Made by a program: the position numbers and the translations under genes. Of a DNA stretch of 64,000 bases, positions 26,186-34,929 are shown one piece after another; position 1 is the first letter of the stretch, and the number at the start of each line of letters is the position of its first letter. Source of the stretch: Varibaculum vaginae (GTDB taxonomy: Bacteria; Actinomycetota; Actinomycetes; Actinomycetales; Actinomycetaceae); contig NZ_UWNY01000001.1 of the NCBI RefSeq assembly GCF_900604285.1, positions 1 to 64,000 of the forward strand, in the 5' to 3' direction. Below the pieces are notes generated by a model. It saw nothing but the letters and a program-made list of their open reading frames with translations, was not told the origin of the DNA and did not search any database.

Positions 26186-26231
26186 AAATAAAAAAGTCGT
26201 GCCCCGAGAGAAAACTCTCGGGGCACGACTT
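26186..26231 (-). terminator. Strong intrinsic terminator of the str operon
   Basis: A perfect 17-bp stem (26194-26210 with 26215-26231) and an AAAA loop. On the minus strand it is followed by TTTTTATTTGGG. It lies 17 bases after the tuf stop and isolates tuf from the pilus operon. Confidence 0.9.
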
Positions 26232-26247
26232 AAACTAAAAACTTAGT

Positions 26248-27438
26248 TTACAGATCAATCTTGGTTACGCGACCGGAACCAACGGTGCGGCCACCTTCAC
26301 GAATAGCGAAGCCCAAGCCAACCTCCATAGCGATCGGCTGAATGAGCTCCACCGAAATCTCGGTGGTGTCGCCAGGCATAACCATTTCCTTGCCCTCGGG
26401 CAGGGTGATAACGCCGGTAACGTCGGTGGTACGGAAGTAGAACTGGGGACGGTAGCCAGAGTAGAAGCTCTTGTGGCGGCCACCCTCGTCCTTCTTCAAA
26501 ATGTAGACCTGACCCTCAAACTTGGTGTGAGTGGTGATCGAACCGGGCTCCACTACAACCTGGCCACGTTCTACGTCTTCACGCTTGGTGCCACGCAGCA
26601 ACAGACCGGTGTTGTCGCCAGCCTCGGCCTGATCCATTGACTTGTGGAAGGTCTCGATACCGGTAACAGTGGTCTTCTGCGGTTCGCGAATACCCAGGAT
26701 TTCGACCTCGGAGTTGAGCGGGAGCTTGCCGCGCTCCACACGACCGGTAACCACGGTGCCACGACCGGTAATAGTGAAGACGTCCTCGATCGGCATCAAG
26801 AACGGCTTGTCCAGATCACGAACCGGTTCCGGAATGTATTCGTCAACCGCTTCCATCAGCTTCTGAATCTGGCCAACCCACTTTTCGTCGCCTTCCAGCG
26901 CTTTCAAAGCAGAAACGTGGACTACAGGGGCGTTATCCCCGTCAAAGTCCTGGCTGGACAGCAGGTCGCGGCATTCTTCCTCTACCAGTTCCAGCATTTC
27001 TTCGTCATCAACCATGTCGCACTTGTTCAGCGCAACCAGGATGGCGGGCACGCCCACCTGACGAGCGAGCAGTACGTGCTCACGGGTCTGAGCCATGGGG
27101 CCGTCAGTTGCCGCTACTACCAGGATGGCGCCATCCATCTGCGCCGCGCCGGTAATCATGTTCTTGATGTAGTCGGCGTGACCGGGGGCGTCCACGTGTG
27201 CGTAGTGACGCTTCTCGGTCTGGTATTCCACGTGGGAAACGTTAATGGTAATCCCCCGTTCACGTTCTTCCGGAGCGTTGTCTACGTCCTCGAAAGGAGT
27301 GAATTCGTTCAGTTCCGGATAGGTGTCGTGCAGCACTTTGGTGATAGCCGCGGTCAAGGTGGTCTTGCCGTGGTCAACGTGCCCAATAGTACCAATGTTA
27401 ACGTGCGGTTTAGTCCGCTCGTACTTAGCCTTAGCCAC
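26248..27438 (-). CDS. tuf: Elongation factor Tu
   Basis: A GTPase that delivers aminoacyl-tRNA to the ribosome; 396 residues, full length. G motifs GHVDHGKT (about 18-25), DAPGH and NKCD are all intact, and the protein ends [10 protein letters not shown]. It is the last gene of the str operon, with a 128-base gap after fusA. That gap contains a perfect TTGACA on the minus strand (27485-27480), but no equally good -10 at normal spacing, so a separate tuf promoter is possible but unproven. It is highly conserved and codon-optimised. Confidence 0.99.
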   Translation of the reverse strand: MAKAKYERTKPHVNIGTIGHVDHGKTTLTAAITKVLHDTYPELNEFTPFEDVDNAPEERERGITINVSHVEYQTEKRHYAHVDAPGHADYIKNMITGAAQMDGAILVVAATDGPMAQTREHVLLARQVGVPAILVALNKCDMVDDEEMLELVEEECRDLLSSQDFDGDNAPVVHVSALKALEGDEKWVGQIQKLMEAVDEYIPEPVRDLDKPFLMPIEDVFTITGRGTVVTGRVERGKLPLNSEVEILGIREPQKTTVTGIETFHKSMDQAEAGDNTGLLLRGTKREDVERGQVVVEPGSITTHTKFEGQVYILKKDEGGRHKSFYSGYRPQFYFRTTDVTGVITLPEGKEMVMPGDTTEISVELIQPIAMEVGLGFAIREGGRTVGSGRVTKIDL

Positions 27439-27566
27439 TTAATGTCCTCCTGGACTCGGGTAGTTATCTATCGCTTGGTTGTCAAAGTAAAGGTTAACAC
27501 CCAACGCGAATGATCTCCTACGGGTTTTTCTGTGATTTTTAATAATTTAAAAGGTACCCGCGAGGG

Positions 27567-29729
27567 CTATTCGCCTCGGGTCTTAGCAATGATTTCCTCA
27601 GCAACTGAGCGGGGGACCTCATCGTAGCTGTCAAACTGCATCGTGTAAACGGCGCGACCCTGCGTCTTGGAACGCAAGTCACCCACATACCCGAACATTT
27701 CCGACAGCGGAACCTTTGCCCGAACTTCCTTCACTCCATTGACATCGTCCATGGACTGAATAAATCCGCGGCGAGAGGAAAGATCGCCCATCACGTCGCC
27801 CATATACTCTTCTGGGGTCCGAACCTCAACGGCCATAATCGGCTCCAGCAAAATGGGCTTAGCGCGGCGAGCGCCCTCCCTCAAAACCATGTTACCAGCA
27901 ATCTTGAACGCCATTTCCGAAGAGTCAACGTCATGGTAGGCACCATCCGTCAAGGTCGCCTTAATACCAGTTAACGGGTAACCAGCCAAGACGCCCCCCT
28001 CCATGGCTTCGCGAATGCCCTGGTCTACCGAAGGAATGTATTCGCGAGGAATACGTCCACCGGTAATCTTGTTAACAAACTCGTACGGTTCTTCCGCATC
28101 CGTGGGAAGCGGCTCGAAAGTAACCAGTACCTTAGCGAACTGGCCAGAACCACCGGTCTGTTTCTTGTGGGTGTACTCCACATCCTCGACCGTCTTGCGG
28201 ATAGTTTCGCGATACGCAACCATCGGCGCGCCCACGTTAGCTTCCACGTGGAACTCACGTTTCATCCGGTCAACCAGTACGTCCAAGTGCAGCTCGCCCA
28301 TACCGCCAATCACGGTCTGGCCAGTCTCGTCATCTAGGCGTACGGTGAAGGTCGGGTCTTCTTCGGCCAGGCGCTGAATCGCGATGCCTAGCTTCTCCTG
28401 GTCGGCCTTGGTCTTCGGCTCGATTGCCACGTGAATAACCGGATCCGGGAAGTTCATAGATTCCAAAACGACCGGCTGTTCGTTATCACACAAGGTGTCA
28501 CCAGTGGTGGTGTCCTTCAATCCCACGAACGCGTAAATGTTCCCAGCGTGTGCGACCTCAATCGGATTCTCCTTGTTGGAGTGCATCTGGAAAATCTTGC
28601 CGACGCGTTCACGCCGACCCTTAGTCGCGTTCATCAGCGGAGAACCTGCCTTGATATGCCCGGAGTAAATCCGAACATAGGTCAGCTTGCCATAGAACGG
28701 GTGCGCGGCAATCTTAAATGCCAGCGCCGCGAAATGGGCGTTCTCGTCCGGAGGACAAAGAATTTCTTCTTCCTCGTTATTGGGGCTGTGTCCTTCCAGA
28801 GGCGGCACGTCCAGCGGGGAGGGCAAGTAACGCAGAACCCCATCCAGAACCGGCTGCACACCCTTGTTCTTGAAGGCACTGCCCGCGAACACCGGGTAAA
28901 TCTCGCTCTTCAAAGTGAGTTCGCGAATACCCGCAATAATCTGCTCGTTGGTTAGCTCCCCGTTTTCCAGGTAAGCCTCCATCAATTCGTCATTGGCTTC
29001 TGCCGCCGCGTCAATCAGCTTTTCGCGGTATTCTTCTGCGCGATCCTGCAGATCGGCAGGAATTTCCGCGTACTCGAGAACCGCACCCAAAGTGGGATCA
29101 CCCTCTGATACCTTCGCGCCCTTCTTGTTGGCCGCTGCGGCCTGCTCGGCACTGAAAGTCTCCGGGAAGTAAACCGCCCGCATTTCCAGCAGGTCGACGA
29201 TGCCCTTGAACTCGGATTCAGCGCCAATCGGCAGCACCATAACTACCGGTTTAGCATGTAGCCGATCCTCAATAGTCTTTACTGAGTAGTAGAAGTCCGC
29301 GCCCAGTTTGTCCATCTTGTTGACGAAGCAGATCCGGGGAACGTCATATTTATCGGCCTGACGCCACACGGTTTCAGACTGCGGCTCTACGCCCTCTTTA
29401 CCGTCGAATACTGCCACGGCTCCGTCGAGGACGCGCAGGGAGCGCTCTACCTCTACGGTGAAGTCGACGTGACCAGGGGTGTCAATAATGTTGATCTGCT
29501 GGCCGTGCCAGAAACAGGTAGTTGCCGCGGAGGTAATAGTAATACCGCGTTCCTTTTCCTGCTCCATCCAGTCCATCGTGCCGGCACCGTCATGGGTTTC
29601 CCCGATCTTGTAGTTGATGCCCGTGTAGTACAGGATGCGCTCGGTTACAGTGGTTTTACCAGCATCAATGTGAGCCATGATGCCGATGTTGCGAACCTTA
29701 GATAGGTCAGCAAGCACTTCTAATGCCAC
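27567..29729 (-). CDS. fusA: Elongation factor G
   Basis: A ribosomal translocase GTPase of 720 residues. G1 AHIDAGKTT (about 19-27), DTPGHVDF and [10 protein letters not shown] are present, followed by domains II-V, including [19 protein letters not shown] and the domain IV loop [15 protein letters not shown]. Positions linked to fusidic acid resistance show no obvious anomaly at this level of reading. It sits 21 bases after rpsG in the str operon. Confidence 0.99.
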   Translation of the reverse strand: MALEVLADLSKVRNIGIMAHIDAGKTTVTERILYYTGINYKIGETHDGAGTMDWMEQEKERGITITSAATTCFWHGQQINIIDTPGHVDFTVEVERSLRVLDGAVAVFDGKEGVEPQSETVWRQADKYDVPRICFVNKMDKLGADFYYSVKTIEDRLHAKPVVMVLPIGAESEFKGIVDLLEMRAVYFPETFSAEQAAAANKKGAKVSEGDPTLGAVLEYAEIPADLQDRAEEYREKLIDAAAEANDELMEAYLENGELTNEQIIAGIRELTLKSEIYPVFAGSAFKNKGVQPVLDGVLRYLPSPLDVPPLEGHSPNNEEEEILCPPDENAHFAALAFKIAAHPFYGKLTYVRIYSGHIKAGSPLMNATKGRRERVGKIFQMHSNKENPIEVAHAGNIYAFVGLKDTTTGDTLCDNEQPVVLESMNFPDPVIHVAIEPKTKADQEKLGIAIQRLAEEDPTFTVRLDDETGQTVIGGMGELHLDVLVDRMKREFHVEANVGAPMVAYRETIRKTVEDVEYTHKKQTGGSGQFAKVLVTFEPLPTDAEEPYEFVNKITGGRIPREYIPSVDQGIREAMEGGVLAGYPLTGIKATLTDGAYHDVDSSEMAFKIAGNMVLREGARRAKPILLEPIMAVEVRTPEEYMGDVMGDLSSRRGFIQSMDDVNGVKEVRAKVPLSEMFGYVGDLRSKTQGRAVYTMQFDSYDEVPRSVAEEIIAKTRGE

Positions 29730-29750
29730 AATCGTTCCTTCCGGTTAGAG

Positions 29751-30221
29751 TTACCAGCGGTAATGAGCGAAAGCCTTGTTGGACTCCGCCATCTTGTGCA
29801 TATCTTCACGACGCTTCACCGCAGCACCCAGGCCGTTAGAAGCATCCAAAATTTCGTTCATGAGGCGTTCGGTCATGGTCTTTTCGCGGCGCTGGCGCGA
29901 AAAGTCAACCAACCACCGCAGTGCCAATGTGGTAGCCCGTGCGGGACGTACTTCCACGGGCACCTGATAGGTGGCACCACCGACGCGGCGAGAACGTACC
30001 TCTAGAGCGGGGCGAACATTTTCCAGAGCGCGCTTTAGCACGCTAACCGGTTCCTGTTCGGTACGTTCACGCACGCCCTCAAGTGCGCCATAAACAATAC
30101 GTTCCGCCAAGGATTTCTTGCCGTCTAGCAGCACCCGATTGACCAACTGAGTAACGATGGTCGAGTTGTAAACCGGATCTACTGCCAAAGGGCGCTTGGG
30201 AGCTGGACCTTTACGAGGCAT
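29751..30221 (-). CDS. rpsG: 30S ribosomal protein S7 (uS7)
   Basis: A primary 16S rRNA head-domain organiser of 156 residues. It starts [18 protein letters not shown] and contains [22 protein letters not shown] and [17 protein letters not shown]. The frame is open upstream to 30323, but that extension lies inside rpsL and is Arg-rich noise. The start chosen here lies right after the rpsL stop. Confidence 0.98.
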   Translation of the reverse strand: MPRKGPAPKRPLAVDPVYNSTIVTQLVNRVLLDGKKSLAERIVYGALEGVRERTEQEPVSVLKRALENVRPALEVRSRRVGGATYQVPVEVRPARATTLALRWLVDFSRQRREKTMTERLMNEILDASNGLGAAVKRREDMHKMAESNKAFAHYRW

Positions 30222-30222
30222 A

Positions 30223-30597
30223 CTACTTCTTCTCCTTCTTCGCGCCGTACTTAGACCGACCCTGGCCACGGTCACGCACACCCTGGGTGTCAAGCGCGCC
30301 GCGTACGATATGGAAACGCACACCGGGCAGATCCTTTACACGCCCACCGCGTACCAGCACGATGGAGTGTTCTTGCAGATTATGTCCCTCACCGGGGATG
30401 TAAGCGGTCACTTCAATGCCGCTGGACAGACGGACACGCGCCACTTTCCGCAATGCCGAGTTCGGCTTCTTCGGGGTGGTGGTGTACACACGAGTGCAAA
30501 CTCCGCGACGCTGGGGCGAGCCCTTTAGCGCGCGAGTTTTACTCTTCGCCTTCTTAGTTGAGCGTCCTTTGCGGACCAACTGTTGGATGGTAGGCAC
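30223..30597 (-). CDS. rpsL: 30S ribosomal protein S12 (uS12)
   Basis: A decoding-centre protein of 124 residues and first gene of the str operon. [31 protein letters not shown] and [17 protein letters not shown] are canonical. The lysines in PKKPNS and GRVKDLPG, whose substitution gives streptomycin resistance in other bacteria, are wild type here. An upstream promoter is needed; the best candidate is TTGCGG, 16 bases, TAGTGT on the minus strand around 30670-30697, which is a weak match. Confidence 0.99.
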   Translation of the reverse strand: MPTIQQLVRKGRSTKKAKSKTRALKGSPQRRGVCTRVYTTTPKKPNSALRKVARVRLSSGIEVTAYIPGEGHNLQEHSIVLVRGGRVKDLPGVRFHIVRGALDTQGVRDRGQGRSKYGAKKEKK

Positions 30598-31144
30598 TAC
30601 TTCTCCTGTTACTTAATGTCGAAACACTTGCCACGCGGTACCGAAATATCGACCCCAAACGCGGGCACACTACACCGCCGGGGCCGGTCCGCAAGGTTAA
30701 GGCGGCAAAAATGCTGGCCTTGGTAATCAGCGGATCGCGCCTAACTGATTTACCCTTAACGTCCGGAGCTCAACGGAGAAGAGCCCGTGCCAGAAATTCT
30801 GGCTAGTCTGGAGCCCGGTATCGCGGGCACCATGATTTAAATTAGCTAGCCCCCCTATTGCTGGTCAAACCAGATTCGCAAATCGATGGTCTTTTGTGAC
30901 TGATTCCATGAGTAAGCCTGATATTTTAGGATCCGCTGCCGATATTCCCGGGAGGTTAGTGTCCACTTGATTCCTGCGCCCTCTTCAAGAAATCCTTATA
31001 CAGGGCAGAGGTAGACCGTTCTATGTACACTTAGCTCTACTTATATGTCCCTTACGATATTGGGAACGCGTTCCTATTCCTAGAGCAGACCAGTAAGATT
31101 TTTCTAACTGGACAAAAATTGCCATCTGAACGTAGATTTCTCGC
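30598..31144. other. Intergenic region between str operon and toxin gene, with a remnant menF 5' copy
   Basis: About 550 bases. The left end should hold the str operon promoter. At 30950-30976 there is a 27-base near-copy (one mismatch) of the ribosome-binding site and start region of menF at 31913-31939. After its TTG the frame runs only 14 codons to a TAG. No other gene is seen. Confidence 0.65.
30950..30976 (+). repeat. Upstream copy of a 27-base direct repeat flanking the toxin-antitoxin pair
   Basis: Identical to 31913-31939 except for one base (position 16, A here and G there). Both copies start GGGAGGTTAG and end TTGATTCCTG. The 963-base offset brackets the whole toxin-antitoxin module. 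Confidence 0.85.
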
Positions 31145-31477
31145 CTATTTTCCAATATCTTTCGCGATTTCTTTGAGATTTCTACCGCTATAGACTACGC
31201 GGATTACCTCAGCTTTTTCTTGATCTTCATCTACCTCATAAAAAATAACGTATTTACCCGTTATGACTCTGCGTATTCCCATGCTGCGCCAAGGCTCCCA
31301 CCCAACAAGCGGGTAGCGCAACGGTAAGGTGTCTAAATCTCGTATCTGTTCCCTAATGCTCTCGGTTTGTCTCTTAGCAGACTCGGGCGCAAGTAAAGAA
31401 TAGGAAATATACGAAGTAATCCCGCGCAAATCGTTATAGGCAGCACGGGTATAAGACACTGTGAATTTCGCGCTCAT
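31145..31477 (-). CDS. Type II toxin of the RelE/ParE family
   Basis: A 110-residue basic protein. The RelE/ParE fold is indicated by FTVSYTRAAYNDLRGITSYI, a middle helix with LDTLPLRYPLVGWEPWRSMGIRRV, and the C-terminal strands KYVIFYEVDEDQEKAEVIRVVYSGRNL. The GIRRVITGKYVIFYEV segment is the family's diagnostic core. Members either cut ribosome-bound mRNA (RelE) or poison gyrase (ParE), and sequence alone does not separate the two here. It overlaps the antitoxin gene by four bases, antitoxin first, the standard arrangement for tight co-expression. Confidence 0.9.
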   Translation of the reverse strand: MSAKFTVSYTRAAYNDLRGITSYISYSLLAPESAKRQTESIREQIRDLDTLPLRYPLVGWEPWRSMGIRRVITGKYVIFYEVDEDQEKAEVIRVVYSGRNLKEIAKDIGK

Positions 31478-31776
31478 AAATCAAACTCTGCCGCTAGAGC
31501 CTGATCGACTTCGTCAGGAGTTAACCCTTGCTGCTGCTTTGAGGCAATTCCCTTGGTAAGTTCGCGGTCGATTTCCTCGCGAGTCATCCCTCCGATGGCA
31601 ACCGGAAGCGGATAAGTAATCCGGGGAGTAAACGGAATACCTTGTTGCATGACTACTTGGCTATAAAGCATCTGGATCGCCGCTGAAGGACTAATTCCTA
31701 GTTGCGTCAATATCCCTTCGGCCTGCTCTTTCAATCTGGTATCGATGCGGGCATAAACCGCAGATGTGTTCGCCAT
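31474..31776 (-). CDS. RelB/DinJ-family antitoxin
   Basis: A 100-residue antitoxin. The N-terminal ribbon-helix-helix DNA-binding part reads AVYARIDTRLKEQAEGILTQLGISPSAAIQMLYSQVV, very typical of RelB/DinJ. The acidic, Pro-containing C terminus would wrap the toxin. An AAAAAGGAGG site precedes the ATG. It should repress its own promoter, which lies immediately upstream, as known for the family. Confidence 0.92.
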   Translation of the reverse strand: MANTSAVYARIDTRLKEQAEGILTQLGISPSAAIQMLYSQVVMQQGIPFTPRITYPLPVAIGGMTREEIDRELTKGIASKQQQGLTPDEVDQALAAEFDL

Positions 31777-31795
31777 AGTTCCTCCTTTTTATCTA

Positions 31796-31824
31796 ATTAT
31801 GTTGCTGAAAATCGGCGATTGCAA
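31796..31824 (-). promoter_or_regulatory. Promoter of the toxin-antitoxin operon
   Basis: On the minus strand TTGCAA (31824-31819), a 17-base spacer and CATAAT (31801-31796), about 20 bases before the antitoxin start. The -35 is itself a palindrome (TTGCAA) and could be part of an autoregulatory operator. Confidence 0.6.
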
Positions 31825-31912
31825 GCGTTTCACATTTTCCGCAAGCCATTTTTATTCGTTTTAGGGGAGAGAAAAATAGGCTGCGAACGCCGATGGGGGA
31901 ACGTGCAAGGCA

Positions 31913-31939
31913 GGGAGGTTAGTGTCCGCTTGATTCCTG
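31913..31939 (+). repeat. Downstream copy of the 27-base direct repeat, at the menF start
   Basis: Contains GGGAGG (31913-31918) and the TTG (31930) taken as the menF start. It matches 30950-30976 with one mismatch. Confidence 0.85.
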
Positions 31940-33363
31940 GCTTATTATGGGGAATCGTGTGTTCCTCTAGCCTGCCCGCGAGCGGAGTCTTGCAATACCG
32001 TGTATCCCTGCTAAGCGGTGATGATTGCGACTTTGAGCAGGTAATAACACTTTTAGAGCAAAACCAACATTTACTTTCACCTGCCGCAGCTAACCGCAAC
32101 GAACTTACGGTTTGGAGCGGAGAACGGCTTAAGTTAGCAGGTTCAGGTGTAGCTTGGCAGGCACATTTTAGCGGGGAAAACAGTTTTACTGCTGCCGAGG
32201 AAGCGTGGCGGGATTTATGCGAGCACGCTCAAGATACTACTGGTAGCGGGGAAGAGATGTCCCCTGTAGCTGCCAGGTTACGGCAGGGGGAAGCGGGGAA
32301 AAACTGCTGTTTAGAAGCAGAAAAAATCAACTGGCCGCTGGTTTTGGGCAGTTTCGGGTTTACTTCCTCCACCCCTTCCTTGCTGCTAGTTCCAGCTTTA
32401 GCGGTGGTTTCCAGTGGCGGTAATACCTGGTTATGGCAGGCTCGCTGGCAGGCGGGACAAGAAATTGTTCGAGGAAGCTGGGGTAACACACCTAAAAACA
32501 CTGAGTCAGCCACCGTGTCTATCCCTAAGGATTCCCCACTCCCCTCCTCCGGATCCGCGCGAGTTTTGCGGGAAGCATATCCGCATTTGCACCCGGAAGC
32601 ATGGATGGCCGCAGTAAGCCATGCGTCTAAGGAAATCCGTGCCGGACAGGCGGAAAAAATCGTACTTGCCCGCGACAAAGAACTGCGCTTTGACCGCGAT
32701 ATTTCTTTGGTGCGGGTTACCACATACTTGGCGAAAAAATACCCCGGTTGTTGGAGTTATGCAATCGGTGATCTGGTGGGTGTCAGCCCCGAAATGCTTG
32801 CGAGTGTGAGCGAAGGGAAATTGCTATGCCGTGTCCTGGCAGGCTCAGCTATTCCTTCCCAAGAGCAGCGCCTGCTTAGTGCCCCTAAAGAGCAACTTGA
32901 GCATCGGCTGGCAGTCCAAAGCGCCCAGGAATCGTTAACTGACCTGAACTTAGATTTAGAAATACCCGCCCCGCGCCTGCTACACCTGGGATATGTTACC
33001 CACTTAGCGACCGACATTACTGCCGAAAACCTAGCACACCACGCGGTTACCTCTCTACGTGCGGCGGCGGCGCTCCATCCCACGGCGGCGGTTTGCGGAA
33101 AACCGCGCGAAGTTGCCGCCGCGCGCTTGGCTGCGCTAGAGGCTATGGATCGACGTCGCTATGCCGCCCCGATTGGATGGATGGACGCTACTGGCGATGG
33201 AGAATGGGCAATTGCCTTAAGGTGCGCGCAGCGTGTCCCTGCTCGCGCTGACACCTATCGCCTGATTGCCGGAGCAGGAATCATGGGAGATTCAGATCCG
33301 CAACGCGAACTAGCAGAAACCGAAACTAAAATGTCTCCAATGCTCTGCGCCCTCCAGGCATAA
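31930..33363 (+). CDS. menF: Isochorismate synthase
   Basis: Converts chorismate to isochorismate, the first committed step of menaquinone synthesis; 477 residues from the TTG at 31930. The chorismate-binding fold is clear in the C-terminal half: EKIVLARD, SYAIGDLVGVSPEML, LAGSAIP, HAVTSLRAAAALHPTAAVCG, GWMDATGDGEWAIALR and AGAGIMGDSDPQRELAETETK, with the metal-binding Glu residues. The frame extends upstream to 31702, but that would run through the antitoxin gene on the other strand. TTG at 31930 (GGGAGG 11 bases before) or GTG at 31957 are better starts. The other men genes lie just downstream, split by one surface-protein gene. Confidence 0.9.
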   Translation: MIPGLLWGIVCSSSLPASGVLQYRVSLLSGDDCDFEQVITLLEQNQHLLSPAAANRNELTVWSGERLKLAGSGVAWQAHFSGENSFTAAEEAWRDLCEHAQDTTGSGEEMSPVAARLRQGEAGKNCCLEAEKINWPLVLGSFGFTSSTPSLLLVPALAVVSSGGNTWLWQARWQAGQEIVRGSWGNTPKNTESATVSIPKDSPLPSSGSARVLREAYPHLHPEAWMAAVSHASKEIRAGQAEKIVLARDKELRFDRDISLVRVTTYLAKKYPGCWSYAIGDLVGVSPEMLASVSEGKLLCRVLAGSAIPSQEQRLLSAPKEQLEHRLAVQSAQESLTDLNLDLEIPAPRLLHLGYVTHLATDITAENLAHHAVTSLRAAAALHPTAAVCGKPREVAAARLAALEAMDRRRYAAPIGWMDATGDGEWAIALRCAQRVPARADTYRLIAGAGIMGDSDPQRELAETETKMSPMLCALQA

Positions 33364-33725
33364 ACCAAAATTTATAGTGAGGACGTATTTACCAAATCTG
33401 CCCATCACAGATGATCTGTTGCAAAAGGTGATCTCCAATCACAATTACTTCCTGGTTAGATTTTGAAATTAAAGATCTATTAAAAGTATTGGAAACGCTA
33501 TAGGACTTATGGGGGTAATTAAATAATAAAAAGTAAAAACAATTGTGGATCTTTTCACGCACCCTAAGGTATTGACAACTATATTAGCAGGTCAATCGCA
33601 TATAATCCTTTATTTTAATAACGAAACAAAAGTTTTACACCACCTTTTTTAACCGGTAGTTTTGTCCTAATAAAAAGAGTTACCCCTCAAGAATATTTCC
33701 ACCTAACCAATCGAAGGGAAAATAA
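33364..33725. other. Intergenic region upstream of an anchored surface protein
   Basis: About 360 AT-rich bases, no gene. A perfect TTGACA (33572-33577) and a perfect TATAAT (33601-33606) are present but 23 bases apart, with a TTGAC/GTCAA dyad (33572-33576 and 33591-33595) between. A GAAGGGAAAA site (33714-33723) precedes the ATG at 33726. Confidence 0.5.
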
Positions 33726-34706
33726 ATGAACGAAAACAAACGGTCTATCCGCTTGCTTGCGTTGATAGTGGCAACACTTTTTGCGATGACATCATTATTT
33801 TTTACGGGTTCTACCGGGAAAGCCTGGGCTCAAGATCCTGCAGAAAACAAACACATCACTGCGGTGCAATTCAGCTTATTTGACTACGAGTTTGGGAAAA
33901 CCCCGAATGGTGTTCAAGTTGCTTCGCAAACTGATAATGTAGGTGTTGAATCGAAAAGGATTTTACAGGCTGATCCAAATGCGAATGCTTGGAAAGATGC
34001 CACCGGTACCTTTGCTCACGATTTTAAATATCGCGTTAAAATCGGCTTTACCGCTACCAAGGCTGGTTATGATTTTAATGGACTAACCCAGGATCACATT
34101 AAACTAGAAACAGGTGAAACTGCAGCTGAATACGACCCCGTTAATAAGATAGCTACATTCGACCTGAATCGCATTCCCGCAAATCACACTCTTACCTTTG
34201 AGACTAATGGCGGAACTCCTATCGCCGCGGTAACTAAACCGCTAAATACAGTTATTGACTTGACTCAATATGCACCTACCAAGGCTGGTTTTAAATTCGC
34301 AGGCTGGTATGGCAAGCCAGAGTTGACGCAAAAAATGGATGAAGTGACCTTAGGTCAGGACACCACTGTGTATGCGAAGTGGACAAAAGATGAAACCGCC
34401 ACACCTGAAGATCCGCAGCCTGAGCAACCTGCTGATTCAGATAACCAACCGGCACCGCTACCCGCACCAGAGCCTGCCCCGGCGCCGCAAACTACTCCCA
34501 CCCCTCAGTCTTCCGCAAATAATAGGAATACATCCGCGAAAGCAGCCGAATCCAAAGGCGGCGAAACCGCTAAAAAGAATCATCAGGAAGTGGCAGAAAC
34601 CCCGGTTACCGGCAGCCATTCCCTATTGGCAATCCCCATGTCTGTCTTGATGACAGCTGCAGGTGCTGCCCTGGTTGCCTCTCGCCGGAGGAATGCGAGC
34701 ATTTAA
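33726..34706 (+). CDS. Cell-wall-anchored protein with one InlB B-repeat and TPVTG sorting signal
   Basis: A secreted surface protein of 326 residues with a signal peptide (about 1-35, cut near AWA-QD) and a unique N-terminal region (about 40-155). It has one Listeria-Bacteroides type B-repeat (about 158-218: LTFETNGG, PTKAGFKFAGWYG, TTVYAKWTKD) and a Pro/Glu/Gln-rich wall-spanning linker. It ends TPVTGS, a hydrophobic helix and RRR. The sorting box is TPVTG rather than LPxTG, a variant seen in some Gram-positive anchored proteins. It likely has an adhesion or matrix role. It sits oddly inside the menaquinone gene block and has its own terminator, so it is an independent unit. Confidence 0.85.
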   Translation: MNENKRSIRLLALIVATLFAMTSLFFTGSTGKAWAQDPAENKHITAVQFSLFDYEFGKTPNGVQVASQTDNVGVESKRILQADPNANAWKDATGTFAHDFKYRVKIGFTATKAGYDFNGLTQDHIKLETGETAAEYDPVNKIATFDLNRIPANHTLTFETNGGTPIAAVTKPLNTVIDLTQYAPTKAGFKFAGWYGKPELTQKMDEVTLGQDTTVYAKWTKDETATPEDPQPEQPADSDNQPAPLPAPEPAPAPQTTPTPQSSANNRNTSAKAAESKGGETAKKNHQEVAETPVTGSHSLLAIPMSVLMTAAGAALVASRRRNASI

Positions 34707-34721
34707 AAATAAATTCTAAAT

Positions 34722-34763
34722 AATTTTAGGCAGTCAGAGTTTTCTGGCTGCCTAAAATTTTTT
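34722..34763 (+). terminator. Intrinsic terminator of the anchored protein gene
   Basis: AATTTTAGGCAG pairs with CTGCCTAAAATT, with CAGA/TCTG inside, followed by a run of T (34757-34763). It starts 16 bases after the stop codon. Confidence 0.88.
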
Positions 34764-34929
34764 ACCCTTGCTACCAGTTCATTCAGGATTTCTTTGATGC
34801 TTAGATATTCAGCTCTAATCCCGATATTCCTTTGCAACTCTGCCTTAATCTCGTTTCCAATGCCACTGCAGGATATTCTTACATCTGAAAAACAAAACCT
34901 GTTGTCTCCCTACAGGAATCCACTACCTC

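Noticed and set aside
26644-27513. A 289-residue open frame on the plus strand over tuf
   Set aside because: It is antisense to the highly conserved tuf gene; long mirror frames are expected opposite codon-biased genes. It resembles no protein family.
30222-30323. Longer form of S7
   Set aside because: The extension overlaps rpsL and is Arg-rich frame noise; canonical S7 starts MPRKGPAPK.
31702-31929. N-terminal extension of menF
   Set aside because: It would overlap the antitoxin gene on the opposite strand and has no ribosome-binding site; the isochorismate synthase similarity starts later.
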